From positions 1,426,001 to 1,490,000 of the forward strand of contig NZ_CP014342.1 of assembly GCF_001618685.1 (NCBI RefSeq): DNA of 64,000 bases, written 5' to 3'. Position numbers and translations under genes: made by a program. How positions within the stretch are numbered: the first letter of the stretch is position 1; each line of letters begins with the position of its first letter. Source of the DNA: Geobacillus subterraneus (GTDB taxonomy: Bacteria > Bacillota > Bacilli > Bacillales > Anoxybacillaceae). Below, piece after piece: positions 36,154 through 44,227 of this stretch. Below the pieces are notes generated by a model. That model did not search any database. It was not told where the DNA came from and was given only the letters and a program-made list of their open reading frames with translations.

Positions 36154-37365
36154 ATGAAGATGAAGTCGTTTTGGCGGGCAGGACATGCTCCGACGCTGTT
36201 GTCGTCGTTTCTTTATTTCGATATCAGCTTTATGATCTGGAATTTGCTTGGCGCGCTTGGCGCGTTCGCCGCTGAACAATTTGCGCTCACGCCTGTAGAA
36301 AAAGGGTTGATGGTCGCCATTCCCGTGTTGGGCGGGGCGCTGCTGCGCATTCCGATGGGAATGCTCGCTGACCGTTGGGGGGGAAAGCGGGCTGGTCTGC
36401 TCGGCATGGTAATAACAGCTGTTCCACTTGTATGGGGGTGGCAGTTTGCGGATCGGATGACCGATGTGTATGCGCTCGGTTTTTTATTGGGGGTAGGTGG
36501 CGCCAGTTTTGCTGTCGCCTTGCCGCTGGCGAGCCGTTGGTACCCGAAAGAATATCAAGGATTGGTCATGGGGATCGCTGGGGCGGGCAACAGCGGGACG
36601 GTGCTGGCGACGTTGTTTGGCCCGCGGCTCGCCGAAGTGTACGGCTGGAATGCGGTGTTTGGCTGGGCGCTCGTGCCGCTTGCAACCGTCTTCTTCCTGT
36701 TCGCTTGGCTGGCGCGCGACTGCCCGACGGCAGTCAAACCGGTTGCTATAAGGGAGTATAAAGCGGTGCTTCGTAGGAAAGAATCATGGACGTTTTGCTT
36801 TTTTTACAGTTTGTCGTTTGGAGGATTTGTCGGGTTAACGAGCTATCTCGGCATGTTCTTCTTTGATGAATACGGCGTCAGCAAAGTCAGAGCCGGCGAC
36901 TTTGTCACGGCGGTCGTCTTCGCCGGCAGTTTCGTCCGCCCGTTTGGCGGCTACTTGGCCGACCGAATCGGCGGGATGAAGCTCCTCGTCTTTTTGTTTG
37001 CCGCTAGTGCGGCTTTGCTTGTTGCTATCGGCACGCTCCCGCCGCTTGCTGCGATGTTCGGGCTGATGATTGCTCTGTTTCTTTGCTTTGGGGCTGCAAA
37101 CGGCGCTTTGTTTCAAGTGATTCCGACCGTATTTCCGAAAGAGATCGGACTGTTGACCGGCATCGTTGGCGCGGCCGGCGGGCTGGGCGGGTTTTTGCTG
37201 CCGAACGCGCTCGGAATAATGAAACAGTGGACGAATTCGTATGCTTACGGGTTTTGGATGCTTGCCCTGGTGCTTGGTGCGGCGGTCGTGTTGGCCCGTC
37301 GTCTGCACATGCGGGCCACGGCAGCTGTCTGTCTCCCGCAAGAAGCGACCGAACAATCCGGATAA
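36154..37365 (+). CDS. nasA: Nitrate/nitrite MFS transporter
   Basis: 403 residues, about twelve transmembrane segments, NNP (NarK/NasA) subfamily. Seen: SFLYFDISFMIWNLLGALG in TM1 with the subfamily arginine/phenylalanine surroundings, MGMLADRWGGKRAGLLGM loop 2-3 motif, the nitrate signature GIAGAGNSGTVLATLFGPRL in TM5, and a second signature GIVGAAGGLGGFLLPNALG in TM11. Substrate is nitrate, by context and signature. AAGGAGG precedes the ATG. Last gene of the nitrate operon, closed by a terminator. Confidence 0.93.
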   Translation: MKMKSFWRAGHAPTLLSSFLYFDISFMIWNLLGALGAFAAEQFALTPVEKGLMVAIPVLGGALLRIPMGMLADRWGGKRAGLLGMVITAVPLVWGWQFADRMTDVYALGFLLGVGGASFAVALPLASRWYPKEYQGLVMGIAGAGNSGTVLATLFGPRLAEVYGWNAVFGWALVPLATVFFLFAWLARDCPTAVKPVAIREYKAVLRRKESWTFCFFYSLSFGGFVGLTSYLGMFFFDEYGVSKVRAGDFVTAVVFAGSFVRPFGGYLADRIGGMKLLVFLFAASAALLVAIGTLPPLAAMFGLMIALFLCFGAANGALFQVIPTVFPKEIGLLTGIVGAAGGLGGFLLPNALGIMKQWTNSYAYGFWMLALVLGAAVVLARRLHMRATAAVCLPQEATEQSG

Positions 37366-37375
37366 GAAGAAAGAA

Positions 37376-37406
37376 GGTGTCCCAAAAGGATCGGGACACC
37401 ATTTTT
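37376..37406 (+). terminator. Terminator of the nitrate assimilation operon
   Basis: An 8-bp stem, GGTGTCCC (37376-37383) with GGGACACC (37393-37400), is followed by ATTTTT. Confidence 0.85.
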
Positions 37407-37502
37407 ATCCATGCGCGATGAACGATTGTGCCATTTCATAGATTGTATTTCTGTTGAACAGATCGATTCCTTGTTGCGGGCGGCTGGCCGGTGAATGTGC
37501 CG

Positions 37503-37637
37503 CTAGCGGTTTTGCAAAAAGCGAAGCAGCTCATCAGCCTGGCTGCCGACAAGTGTGATCAGCTGTTCAAACATGGCGTCGCGCTGTAAGTCCAATTCAA
37601 TGATGCGCTTTGCCAGCTCGAGCGCTTGTTTGTCCAT
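37503..37637 (-). CDS. Small helical protein, second gene of a ykzB-ykoL-like pair
   Basis: A 44-residue protein read on the minus strand, from MDKQALELAKRIIELDLQRD to LLRFLQNR. Predicted helical, no membrane segment. GGAGGAG precedes its ATG by a good distance. It overlaps the end of the upstream 71-residue gene by 41 bp, so translation is probably coupled. In B. subtilis a pair of small genes, ykzB-ykoL, lies beside tnrA and is activated by TnrA; position, strand and size here suit that pair. Its function is unknown. Confidence 0.7.
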   Translation of the reverse strand: MDKQALELAKRIIELDLQRDAMFEQLITLVGSQADELLRFLQNR

Positions 37638-37812
37638 ACCGGTCTCCTCCTTCCATGCTGTAGGCGGGATTGAATCGTTCGTATTCGCGGCGCAGTTCAG
37701 CCATCGTCCATTGTTCGAGTCGCTCGCGGCCGTCCGTCAAGCCGGCTTGCATGAGCTGTTGAATGTAAAATTGTTTTTGCCGCCATACTGCGCTTCGCAT
37801 CCATTTTCCCAT
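37597..37812 (-). CDS. Small basic protein of FbpA/YkoL type, divergent from tnrA
   Basis: 71 residues. MGKWMRSAVWRQKQFYIQQL is followed by a LERLEQWTMAEL-like segment and REYERF, a pattern seen in Fur-regulated basic protein A-like small proteins. I start at 37812 because AGGGGGGAAG on the minus strand is well spaced; the frame extends to 37887 without other signals. It is divergent from tnrA with TnrA boxes in between, matching the arrangement of ykzB-ykoL in B. subtilis. Nitrogen- rather than iron-control is therefore more likely. Function unknown. Confidence 0.7.
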   Translation of the reverse strand: MGKWMRSAVWRQKQFYIQQLMQAGLTDGRERLEQWTMAELRREYERFNPAYSMEGGDRYGQTSARAGKAHH

Positions 37813-37840
37813 CCGCTTCCCCCCTGTGTTTTTTGTCTTT

Positions 37841-37978
37841 ACGATACCATCGTTTTCTTCAGTATACAGCGAGTGTGTTAAGCTCATTTACAGGAAATTT
37901 AAAAAATATGTTAATTTTATTTACAAAAGTTAACGGACCATATTCATTTTTTGTATAATCGTGTTATAAAAAGTAACA
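37841..37978. promoter_or_regulatory. Divergent promoters with three TnrA boxes
   Basis: Three exact TGTNA-N7-TNACA matches are seen: TGTTAAGCTCATTTACA (37876-37892), TGTTAATTTTATTTACA (37909-37925) and TGTTATAAAAAGTAACA (37962-37978). For tnrA, TATAAT at 37954-37959 places the second box at about -49 (activation) and the third over the start (repression by TnrA or GlnR). For the minus-strand small genes, TATCGT (complement of 37841-37846) would put the first box at about -50. Neither promoter has a good -35. Confidence 0.8.
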
Positions 37979-37994
37979 TAAAGAGGTGAGGGAA

Positions 37995-38300
37995 ATGACG
38001 GTGAATCCGCATGAAGAGAACTATAAACAGAAAAAAGTCATTTCGATCGGCATTGTCAGTGAACTGACCGGATTGTCGCCACGTCAAATCCGCTATTATG
38101 AGGAACGGAAACTCGTGTTTCCTGACCGCTCGAAAGGGATTCGCAAATATTCGTTTGCGGATGTGGAGCAGCTGATGAGAATCGCCGACCAGCGCGAGGA
38201 AGGGGTATCCACGTATGAAATTCGTCAAGAGATGACAAAAGAGTTGCGTGAGCGGATGCTGAAGGGGCAAATGAATGCCCATTTTCGGCTGCGTTCGTAA
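37995..38300 (+). CDS. tnrA: Nitrogen regulator TnrA
   Basis: A 101-residue MerR/GlnR-family regulator (B. subtilis TnrA 110). The winged helix-turn-helix spans [27 protein letters not shown] (about residues 12-38, in parts) and [18 protein letters not shown]. The C-terminal tail [13 protein letters not shown] is the part by which TnrA binds feedback-inhibited glutamine synthetase; this tail separates it from GlnR. GAGGTGAGG precedes the ATG at 37995. TnrA activates nitrogen-scavenging genes; the nas operon directly upstream carries its boxes. Confidence 0.93.
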   Translation: MTVNPHEENYKQKKVISIGIVSELTGLSPRQIRYYEERKLVFPDRSKGIRKYSFADVEQLMRIADQREEGVSTYEIRQEMTKELRERMLKGQMNAHFRLRS

Positions 38301-38404
38301 GGAAAGATTCAACTGACTGCTCCTTCGCCTAGCATAGCACATAGGGGATCATTTAGTCATATACGAGCAAACCATAAGTCCGGTAATAAAAACATTTGGT
38401 GTTT

Positions 38405-38441
38405 AGCGCGTACAGAAGGATCAGTGCGCGCTGTTTTTTTT
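38405..38441 (+). terminator. Terminator after tnrA
   Basis: AGCGCG (38405-38410) with CGCGCT (38427-38432), then eight T at 38434-38441. It lies about 105 bp after the stop codon. Confidence 0.75.
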
Positions 38442-38493
38442 GCGGGTACAAAGGGGAATTGATTAAAAATATTAATCTTTTTTATTAAATGAC

Positions 38494-38541
38494 TAGACAA
38501 ATAAATTAAAATGTATATAATTAATATTGAAAACGATATCA
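38494..38541 (+). promoter_or_regulatory. Promoter and cre box of the beta-glucoside PTS operon
   Basis: TAGACA (38494-38499), 16 bp, TATAAT (38516-38521). TGAAAACGATATCA (38528-38541) matches the CcpA site TGWAANCGNTNWCA at all positions and covers the transcription start, so strong glucose repression is expected. Confidence 0.8.
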
Positions 38542-38574
38542 TTTTTTCATTCAATACAAAGGGAGGAATGAACT

Positions 38575-38886
38575 GTGAAACGAATTTTATTAGCGTGCAG
38601 CGCTGGAATGTCAACGAGCTTATTGGTGACGAAAATGCAGGAATACGTCAAATCGATTGGTGAAGAAGCGGAGATTTGGGCGGTCGGTCAAGACCAGGCA
38701 AAGAAGGAAATGGAAAAAGCTGATGTTGTGTTGATTGGCCCGCAGATGAGCTTTTTAAAAGGAGAGTTGCAAAAAGAGGCGCAAAAATACGGGATTCAAG
38801 TGGACGTCATTGATATGGTTGCCTATGGGATGGCGGATGGAAAAAAAGTGTACGAACAAGCACTGAAATTAATGGGGGAAAAATAA
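38575..38886 (+). CDS. PTS lactose/cellobiose-family EIIB
   Basis: A 103-residue cytoplasmic phosphocarrier. The phosphocysteine is C8 in LLACSAGMSTS, and QMSFLKGEL and YGMADGKKV are typical of CelA/LicB proteins. It receives phosphate from EIIA and passes it to the incoming sugar. GTG start after GGGAGGAATG. First gene of a five-gene operon with EIIA, EIIC, 6-phospho-beta-glucosidase and a GntR regulator; cellobiose or another beta-glucoside is the likely substrate. Confidence 0.93.
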   Translation: MKRILLACSAGMSTSLLVTKMQEYVKSIGEEAEIWAVGQDQAKKEMEKADVVLIGPQMSFLKGELQKEAQKYGIQVDVIDMVAYGMADGKKVYEQALKLMGEK

Positions 38887-38887
38887 G

Positions 38888-39220
38888 ATGGAAAAAGTGG
38901 ACATACACCAACTTACGAATGAACAAATTGCTTTTCACATTATTTTGCATAGCGGCAATGCTCGTAGCAAAATTGTCCAAGCCATTCGTGAATATCGCTC
39001 CGGTCAAATTGAGGAAGCGGAACGATTGATCGAAGAAGCGGAACAAGAGTTAGGTATCGCACATGATGTCCATTTTCAACTTATCCAAAAAGAAGCGGGC
39101 GGAAAGCCAACGGAGATCACCTTGCTTCTTATGCACGCAGAGGACCATGTCATGTCAACGCTGGCGATGAAAGAGGTTGTGAAAGAGATGCTTGCTTTGT
39201 TAAAGGAACGGAATATATAA
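38888..39220 (+). CDS. PTS lactose/cellobiose-family EIIA
   Basis: A 110-residue, all-helical trimeric EIIA. The phosphorylated histidine lies in LLMHAEDHVMST near the C-terminus; IILHSGNARSKIVQAI is the conserved first helix. It takes phosphate from HPr. One base separates it from the EIIB stop, so translation is coupled. Confidence 0.93.
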   Translation: MEKVDIHQLTNEQIAFHIILHSGNARSKIVQAIREYRSGQIEEAERLIEEAEQELGIAHDVHFQLIQKEAGGKPTEITLLLMHAEDHVMSTLAMKEVVKEMLALLKERNI

Positions 39221-39236
39221 AAAGGAGGGCTGTCAA

Positions 39237-40556
39237 ATGAACGGAGCTTTATTTGAGAAATTGAGCAAAGTGCTCGTTCCGATCGCCGGAAAATTGAATA
39301 ACAGTCGTTATTTGCAAGTGTTGCGTGATGCGTTTATGTTGGCGTTCCCGCTAACAATTTTCGGTTCCATCGCAGTTGTCATCGCCAACTTGCCATTTTT
39401 AGATAAGATCATGAGTGAAAGCAGCCTGAATATGTTAAAAGATATGCTCGGTGTTGCCCCGAATGCCACGATGGGTGTGATGACGATTTTCGTTGTGTTT
39501 GGCATTGGCTATTATTTATCGAAAAGTTATGAAGTTGAAGGAATTTTTGGCGGCGCGATTGCCTTGGCTTCATTTCTTTTGCTGACGCCGTTTGTGGTCC
39601 AAATAGAAGGAAAGGAAGCGGTGCAAGGTGTCATTCCGCTTGATCGTCTTGGTGCGAAAGGAATGTTCCTTGGCATGATGACCGCATTTATCGCTGGGGA
39701 AATTTACCGGAAAGTGGTACAGAAAAACATTACGATTAAAATGCCGGCCGGGGTTCCACCGGCGGTTGCGAAGTCATTTGCGGCATTAATTCCGGCGGTG
39801 GTCACCCTGACCTTTTTCCTTGTCGTCAACATTATTGTAACACAAATATTTAAAACAAACATGCACGATGTGATTTACAATGCTGTACAAGCCCCGCTTG
39901 TCGGATTAGGAAGCGGCATCATTCCAACATTGATCGCCATTTTTGTCGCCCAAATTTTATGGTTTTTTGGGCTGCATGGGCAAATCATCATTAACTCGGT
40001 GATGGATCCAATTTGGAACACACTGTCGCTTGAAAACTTAAATGCGTACACACAAACAGGAGAGGTTCCGCATATCGTCAGCAAACAGTTTATTGAAATT
40101 TATACGGTCGGGATGGGCGGAACGGGAATGACGCTTGCAGTCATTTTTGCGATATTGCTCTTTATGAAGAGCAAGCAAATGAAGCAGGTAGCTAAGCTTG
40201 GGCTCGGACCCGGAATTTTCAATGTCAATGAACCGATCATTTTCGGTCTGCCAGTAGTGATGAATCCACTCGTCATTGTCCCGTGGATTTTGGCGCCCAT
40301 GATCGTTACGCTGGTCACTTATTTGGCGATGTCTTCCGGGCTTGTGCCGCCTCCAAATGGTGTAGCGGTGCCATGGACCGTACCGATTTTTATTAACGGT
40401 ATTATGGCGACAAACTCGTTAGCTGGCGGGCTGTTGCAATTGGTCAATTTCTTGATTGTGCTTGTTATTTGGTTCCCGTTCTTAAAATTCATTGACCGGA
40501 TGAACTTGCAAAAGGAGAAAGAAGAGGAGCAAGACTCTACAAAAAATGTATCATAA
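39237..40556 (+). CDS. PTS lactose/cellobiose-family EIIC permease
   Basis: 439 residues, about ten hydrophobic segments. Seen: RDAFMLAFPLTIFGSIAVV in the first helix, GLHGQIIINSVMDPIW with the family histidine, the substrate-loop glutamate in IFNVNEPIIFGLPVVMNP, and PNGVAVPWTVP. It carries the beta-glucoside through the membrane while EIIB phosphorylates it. AAAGGAGGG precedes the ATG, 16 bp after EIIA. Confidence 0.94.
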   Translation: MNGALFEKLSKVLVPIAGKLNNSRYLQVLRDAFMLAFPLTIFGSIAVVIANLPFLDKIMSESSLNMLKDMLGVAPNATMGVMTIFVVFGIGYYLSKSYEVEGIFGGAIALASFLLLTPFVVQIEGKEAVQGVIPLDRLGAKGMFLGMMTAFIAGEIYRKVVQKNITIKMPAGVPPAVAKSFAALIPAVVTLTFFLVVNIIVTQIFKTNMHDVIYNAVQAPLVGLGSGIIPTLIAIFVAQILWFFGLHGQIIINSVMDPIWNTLSLENLNAYTQTGEVPHIVSKQFIEIYTVGMGGTGMTLAVIFAILLFMKSKQMKQVAKLGLGPGIFNVNEPIIFGLPVVMNPLVIVPWILAPMIVTLVTYLAMSSGLVPPPNGVAVPWTVPIFINGIMATNSLAGGLLQLVNFLIVLVIWFPFLKFIDRMNLQKEKEEEQDSTKNVS

Positions 40557-40581
40557 CTACGCAGCAAATGAGGTGAATTAG

Positions 40582-41994
40582 ATGGAGCAGCAATTGAAGC
40601 AGCCAATCACATACCGCTTCCCTGCCGGTTTTTGGTGGGGAAGTGCGACGTCTGCAACACAAATTGAAGGGGCAGCCAACGAGGGGGGGAAAGGGAAAAA
40701 TATTTGGGACCATTGGTATGAGAAGGAGCCACATCGCTTTTTTAACGGTGTCGGTCCGTCAACCACATCAGATTTTTATCACCGCTACAAAGAGGATATT
40801 GCTTTGATGAAGGAGATCGGGCATAATTCATTCCGGTTTTCGATTTCGTGGTCACGCTTGATTCCGGATGGAGTTGGTGAAGTCAATCCAGAAGCTGTTC
40901 GGTTTTACAATACGGTTATTGATGAACTGTTGACGAGTGGTATCGAGCCGTTTGTGAATTTGTACCATTTTGATATGCCGTTAGCAATGCAAAATATCGG
41001 AGGCTGGGAAAGCCGCGAAGTCGTGGATGCATACGCCCGCTATGCAAGCATTTGCTTTGAATTGTTCGGGGATCGGGTAAAAAAGTGGTTTACCCACAAT
41101 GAGCCGATCGTTCCGGTGGAAGGCGGGTATTTATATGATTTTCATTACCCGAACATCGTAGACTTTCGTCGCGCTGTACAAGTGGCTTACCATACGGTGA
41201 TTGCTCATGCCAAAGCCGTTGCCGCCTTCCGCAAGGCGGCTATCCCCGGGGGACAGATTGGCATCATTTTGAATTTGACGCCGTCTTACCCGCGCAGCCA
41301 GCACCCCGCTGATGTGAAAGCGGCGCATATTGCCGATTTGTTGTTTAACCGGAGCTTCCTAGATCCTGCGGTGAAAGGAGAATACCCGCAAGATTTGATT
41401 GAACTGTTGGATGAACACGACTTTTTGCCTGTAACGGAAGCCGGTGATCGTGAGTTGATCAAAGAAAACACGATTGATTTGCTCGGCATCAACTACTATC
41501 AACCGCGCCGTGTCAAGGCAAAAGAGCATCTCCCCAATCCGGATGCCCCGTTTTTGCCGGAGCGATTTTTCGATTATTATGCTATGCCTGGACGGAAAAT
41601 GAATCCGTATCGCGGTTGGGAAATTTACGAAAAAGGCATTTATGATATTTTAATCAATATCAAAGAAAACTATGGAAACATTGAGTGCTTTATTTCTGAA
41701 AACGGGATGGGCGTCGAAGGGGAAGATCGGTTTCGTAATGAAAACGGCATGATTCATGATGATTACCGAATTGCTTTCATCCGCGAACATTTAAAATGGG
41801 TGCATCGCGCGATGGAAGAAGGGGTCAATGTGAAAGGCTATCACCTTTGGACGTTTATGGACAACTGGTCGTGGACCAACGCTTATAAAAACCGGTACGG
41901 GCTCGTTGCGGTTGATTTGGACAACGGCTTGAAGCGGACGATCAAAAAAAGCGGCTATTGGTTTAAAACAGTTGCAGAAAATAACGGATTTTGA
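40582..41994 (+). CDS. 6-phospho-beta-glucosidase, GH1
   Basis: 470 residues, full length for glycoside hydrolase family 1. Hydrolyses the phosphorylated disaccharide delivered by the PTS. Seen: FPAGFWWGSATSATQIEGA at the start, acid/base glutamate in WFTHNEPIVPVEG (about 173), nucleophile in CFISENGMGVEG (about 372), and the C-terminal WTFMDNWSWTNAYKNRYG. The last motif, with K and Y near the end, is where phospho-glucosidases bind the phosphate. Some GH1 of this type act on aryl-phospho-beta-glucosides. Lies 25 bp after EIIC. Confidence 0.94.
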   Translation: MEQQLKQPITYRFPAGFWWGSATSATQIEGAANEGGKGKNIWDHWYEKEPHRFFNGVGPSTTSDFYHRYKEDIALMKEIGHNSFRFSISWSRLIPDGVGEVNPEAVRFYNTVIDELLTSGIEPFVNLYHFDMPLAMQNIGGWESREVVDAYARYASICFELFGDRVKKWFTHNEPIVPVEGGYLYDFHYPNIVDFRRAVQVAYHTVIAHAKAVAAFRKAAIPGGQIGIILNLTPSYPRSQHPADVKAAHIADLLFNRSFLDPAVKGEYPQDLIELLDEHDFLPVTEAGDRELIKENTIDLLGINYYQPRRVKAKEHLPNPDAPFLPERFFDYYAMPGRKMNPYRGWEIYEKGIYDILINIKENYGNIECFISENGMGVEGEDRFRNENGMIHDDYRIAFIREHLKWVHRAMEEGVNVKGYHLWTFMDNWSWTNAYKNRYGLVAVDLDNGLKRTIKKSGYWFKTVAENNGF

Positions 41995-42006
41995 ATGAAG
42001 GAAAGG

Positions 42007-42035
42007 GCGTCCCGGGCAACAGTGGGGCGCTTTTT
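42007..42035 (+). terminator. Terminator between the glucosidase and the GntR gene
   Basis: A 7-bp stem (GCGTCCC at 42007-42013 with GGGGCGC at 42024-42030, one G-U) is followed by five T. It may allow partial read-through into the regulator. Confidence 0.7.
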
Positions 42036-42145
42036 CTGACTGAGAGGATGAACGAAGAAGCAGGAAGAGGAGAGCACATTAGCTATTGTGCAGGCAGCCG
42101 ATTGTTCGTACAATGGAAACAGAATCATAGCGAGGGATGAAAACA

Positions 42146-42859
42146 ATGCCAAAGTATGAGAAAATTTCAAACGAAATACGTAGACGAATTAAAGAGGGGC
42201 TCTATTCCCCAGATGAGCCGATCCCTGATGAAATCTCGCTCGCTGAGGAGTTTGGCTGCAGCCGGATGACGGTAAAACGGGCGCTTGATGTGCTCGTGTC
42301 CGAGGGGCTGTTGTATCGAAAGCGCGGCCATGGCACATTTATTGTGAAATCCGCGATGCTTAACGGATTAGTGAACGTTGTCAGCAACGAAACGCTCGGC
42401 TTGACAAATTTATTGGAAGGACGAAAGGTGACAAGCCGTGTGATCACCTTTGAAGTGCTGTTTCCATCTGATGAGGTGGCTTCTCATTTATGCGTCCATG
42501 CGAACACACCGGTGTATCACTTAATCCGGTTACGGAATGTGGATGGAGAGCCGTACGTCATTGAGCGGACATATATGCCTGTTCATTTAATTCCAGGGCT
42601 GAATGAAACGGTGCTCCACGGTTCCATTTATCATTATATTACCCATGAGCTCGGGTTAACCATTGCCGGATCGCACCGAAAGATTCGCGCCGATAAACCG
42701 AACGAGTTTGATCGGCAATACTTGCAATGTGCGCCCGATGATCCTGTGTTGGAGTTGGAACAGATTGGCTTTTTAAACAATGGGGAGCCGTTTGAGTATT
42801 CATTTTCCCGCCATCGGTATGATAAATTCGTATTTGTCACCGTCAGCACCCGTCGCTAA
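42146..42859 (+). CDS. GntR-family (HutC subfamily) regulator of the PTS operon
   Basis: 237 residues. N-terminal winged helix with LAEEFGCSRMTVKRALDVLVSEGLLYRKRGHGTFIV (about residues 32-67, in parts) and a C-terminal UTRA effector domain (residues about 90-235), including VYHLIRLRNVDGEPYVIERTY (in parts) and EYSFSRHRYDKFVF. UTRA proteins of this kind often sense phosphorylated sugars. It probably represses the operon at 38575; the effector may be a 6-phospho-beta-glucoside. The ATG at 42146 fits GAGGG better than the ATG at 42137. Confidence 0.9.
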   Translation: MPKYEKISNEIRRRIKEGLYSPDEPIPDEISLAEEFGCSRMTVKRALDVLVSEGLLYRKRGHGTFIVKSAMLNGLVNVVSNETLGLTNLLEGRKVTSRVITFEVLFPSDEVASHLCVHANTPVYHLIRLRNVDGEPYVIERTYMPVHLIPGLNETVLHGSIYHYITHELGLTIAGSHRKIRADKPNEFDRQYLQCAPDDPVLELEQIGFLNNGEPFEYSFSRHRYDKFVFVTVSTRR

Positions 42860-42898
42860 AAGGCGTCTGCCCAGCTGTTTTGAGGCAGGCGCCTTTTT
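42859..42898 (+). terminator. Terminator of the GntR gene
   Basis: A 13-bp stem with one G-U, AAAGGCGTCTGCC (42859-42871) with 42884-42896, is followed by T. The stem begins at the last base of the stop codon. Confidence 0.88.
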
Positions 42899-42931
42899 CT
42901 ATATATGGAGGAGGTGATCAAGTCAGAGCGG

Positions 42932-44065
42932 TTACAACTTTTGCCGAGACGGCACGGCCGCTAAAAATCGCTCGTAAATAACAAGCGCCGGGTCGGCTGG
43001 GGAGAGGGTGCGGTGATAGTCGTCGATCTTGGCGAGGCAGCGGGCCAGTGCCGGCGAGTTTAAGGTCGAGACGATCGCCTCTGACAGTGACGGAAGCCGG
43101 CGCCAATGGCGGAAATCAAAAACGAGCCCGTCATCGCACAAGAGACGGAAGTTGATTTCCTCTTGCCCCGGCAACATGGCATAAATGAACGCCGGTTTTC
43201 GCTTGCGGAGACATTCGCTTAGAGTGACGCCGCCCGGCTTCGTAAGCACAAAATCAACTTCATCATACAGGGCGCTCATGGCTGCAGGCGACGAAATATA
43301 ACGGAGCGGGAGAAGACGCGGATGGTTGTTCTTTCTCAACCGTTCGTACAGCTGTTCGTTTGTGCCGCATAACACATAATAGTCAACCGGGTCATTCGGT
43401 GCGATTTTACGGAAGAGCTGCTCCCAATCGCCAAGGCCTAGGCTGCCGCCGCTAATGAGCCCGATGTAGCGGCTGCGCACAGCCCGCGGCGCCGGCGGCC
43501 GGGCGGTAAACGCCGGGTGAACGGGAATGCCGGTGACGGCGATCTTCTCGGTGGCGACTCCTTTTCCGGCTAATGCTTCCTTCATGGCCGGATGGCCGAC
43601 AAAATGGCCATCAATGGCTGTTTTTCCCCATAAGTTATGGACAAAATAATCGGTATACACGTTGACGACAGGAATGTCGATTTCCCCACGCTGTTTAAGA
43701 AGATCGAGCAAATGCGATGGAAACGCATGCGTACAGATAATAAGCGCCGGCTTTAGGCGACGGATCAGCTGTTTCAGATGGCCGCCAAACAGCCACTCAT
43801 AAGGCGGGAATGACGGCGGTTTGGAGACAGGGCGCAAAACAGAGCGGCGGTAGGCGGCGCTGTATGCCTTCGGCGCATGGTGGATGCAGCGCAAATAAAA
43901 GCGCGAAATCCACTGCTCTTTGGCGCCGAGCCGCGAGGAAAGCAGTTCGATTTTTTCACACTTCACAGCGCGGTCAATCGACCGCAACCCTTCGGCCAGC
44001 GCCTCAGCAGCCCGATGGTGGCCGGACGGAAGCTGAAGGAGCGGAAGAAAAAGCACCGTTGTCAT
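42932..44065 (-). CDS. UgtP/MGDG synthase-like glycosyltransferase (YkoN-like)
   Basis: 377 residues, GT28-type fold, on the minus strand. N-terminal part: VLFLPLLQLPSGHHRAAEAL, with the SGHHRAA loop of diacylglycerol glycosyltransferases. Middle: PALIICTHAFPSHLLDLL and VNVYTDYFVHNLW. C-terminal donor site: LISGGSLGLGDWEQLF and VLTKPGGVTLSECLRKRKP. It should transfer a sugar from a nucleotide donor to a lipid acceptor. I use ATG 44065; a GTG at 44074 is also possible. In B. subtilis the ykoN-ykoP-ykoQ genes occur together near tnrA; the same order of gene types occurs here. Confidence 0.82.
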   Translation of the reverse strand: MTTVLFLPLLQLPSGHHRAAEALAEGLRSIDRAVKCEKIELLSSRLGAKEQWISRFYLRCIHHAPKAYSAAYRRSVLRPVSKPPSFPPYEWLFGGHLKQLIRRLKPALIICTHAFPSHLLDLLKQRGEIDIPVVNVYTDYFVHNLWGKTAIDGHFVGHPAMKEALAGKGVATEKIAVTGIPVHPAFTARPPAPRAVRSRYIGLISGGSLGLGDWEQLFRKIAPNDPVDYYVLCGTNEQLYERLRKNNHPRLLPLRYISSPAAMSALYDEVDFVLTKPGGVTLSECLRKRKPAFIYAMLPGQEEINFRLLCDDGLVFDFRHWRRLPSLSEAIVSTLNSPALARCLAKIDDYHRTLSPADPALVIYERFLAAVPSRQKL

Positions 44066-44227
44066 AATGATCACAACCTAGCATAAATTTGGGGTTTGAT
44101 TTCAGTATGCACGGCCTGCGATCGGTTATGCGATGGGGCTATGCTCCTTTTTTCCCCATTTATAATGCGCCGGCAAATGTTCCACAATGTTAATGCATAA
44201 GATCCAAGGCAAAGGAAGGATGCGTGC

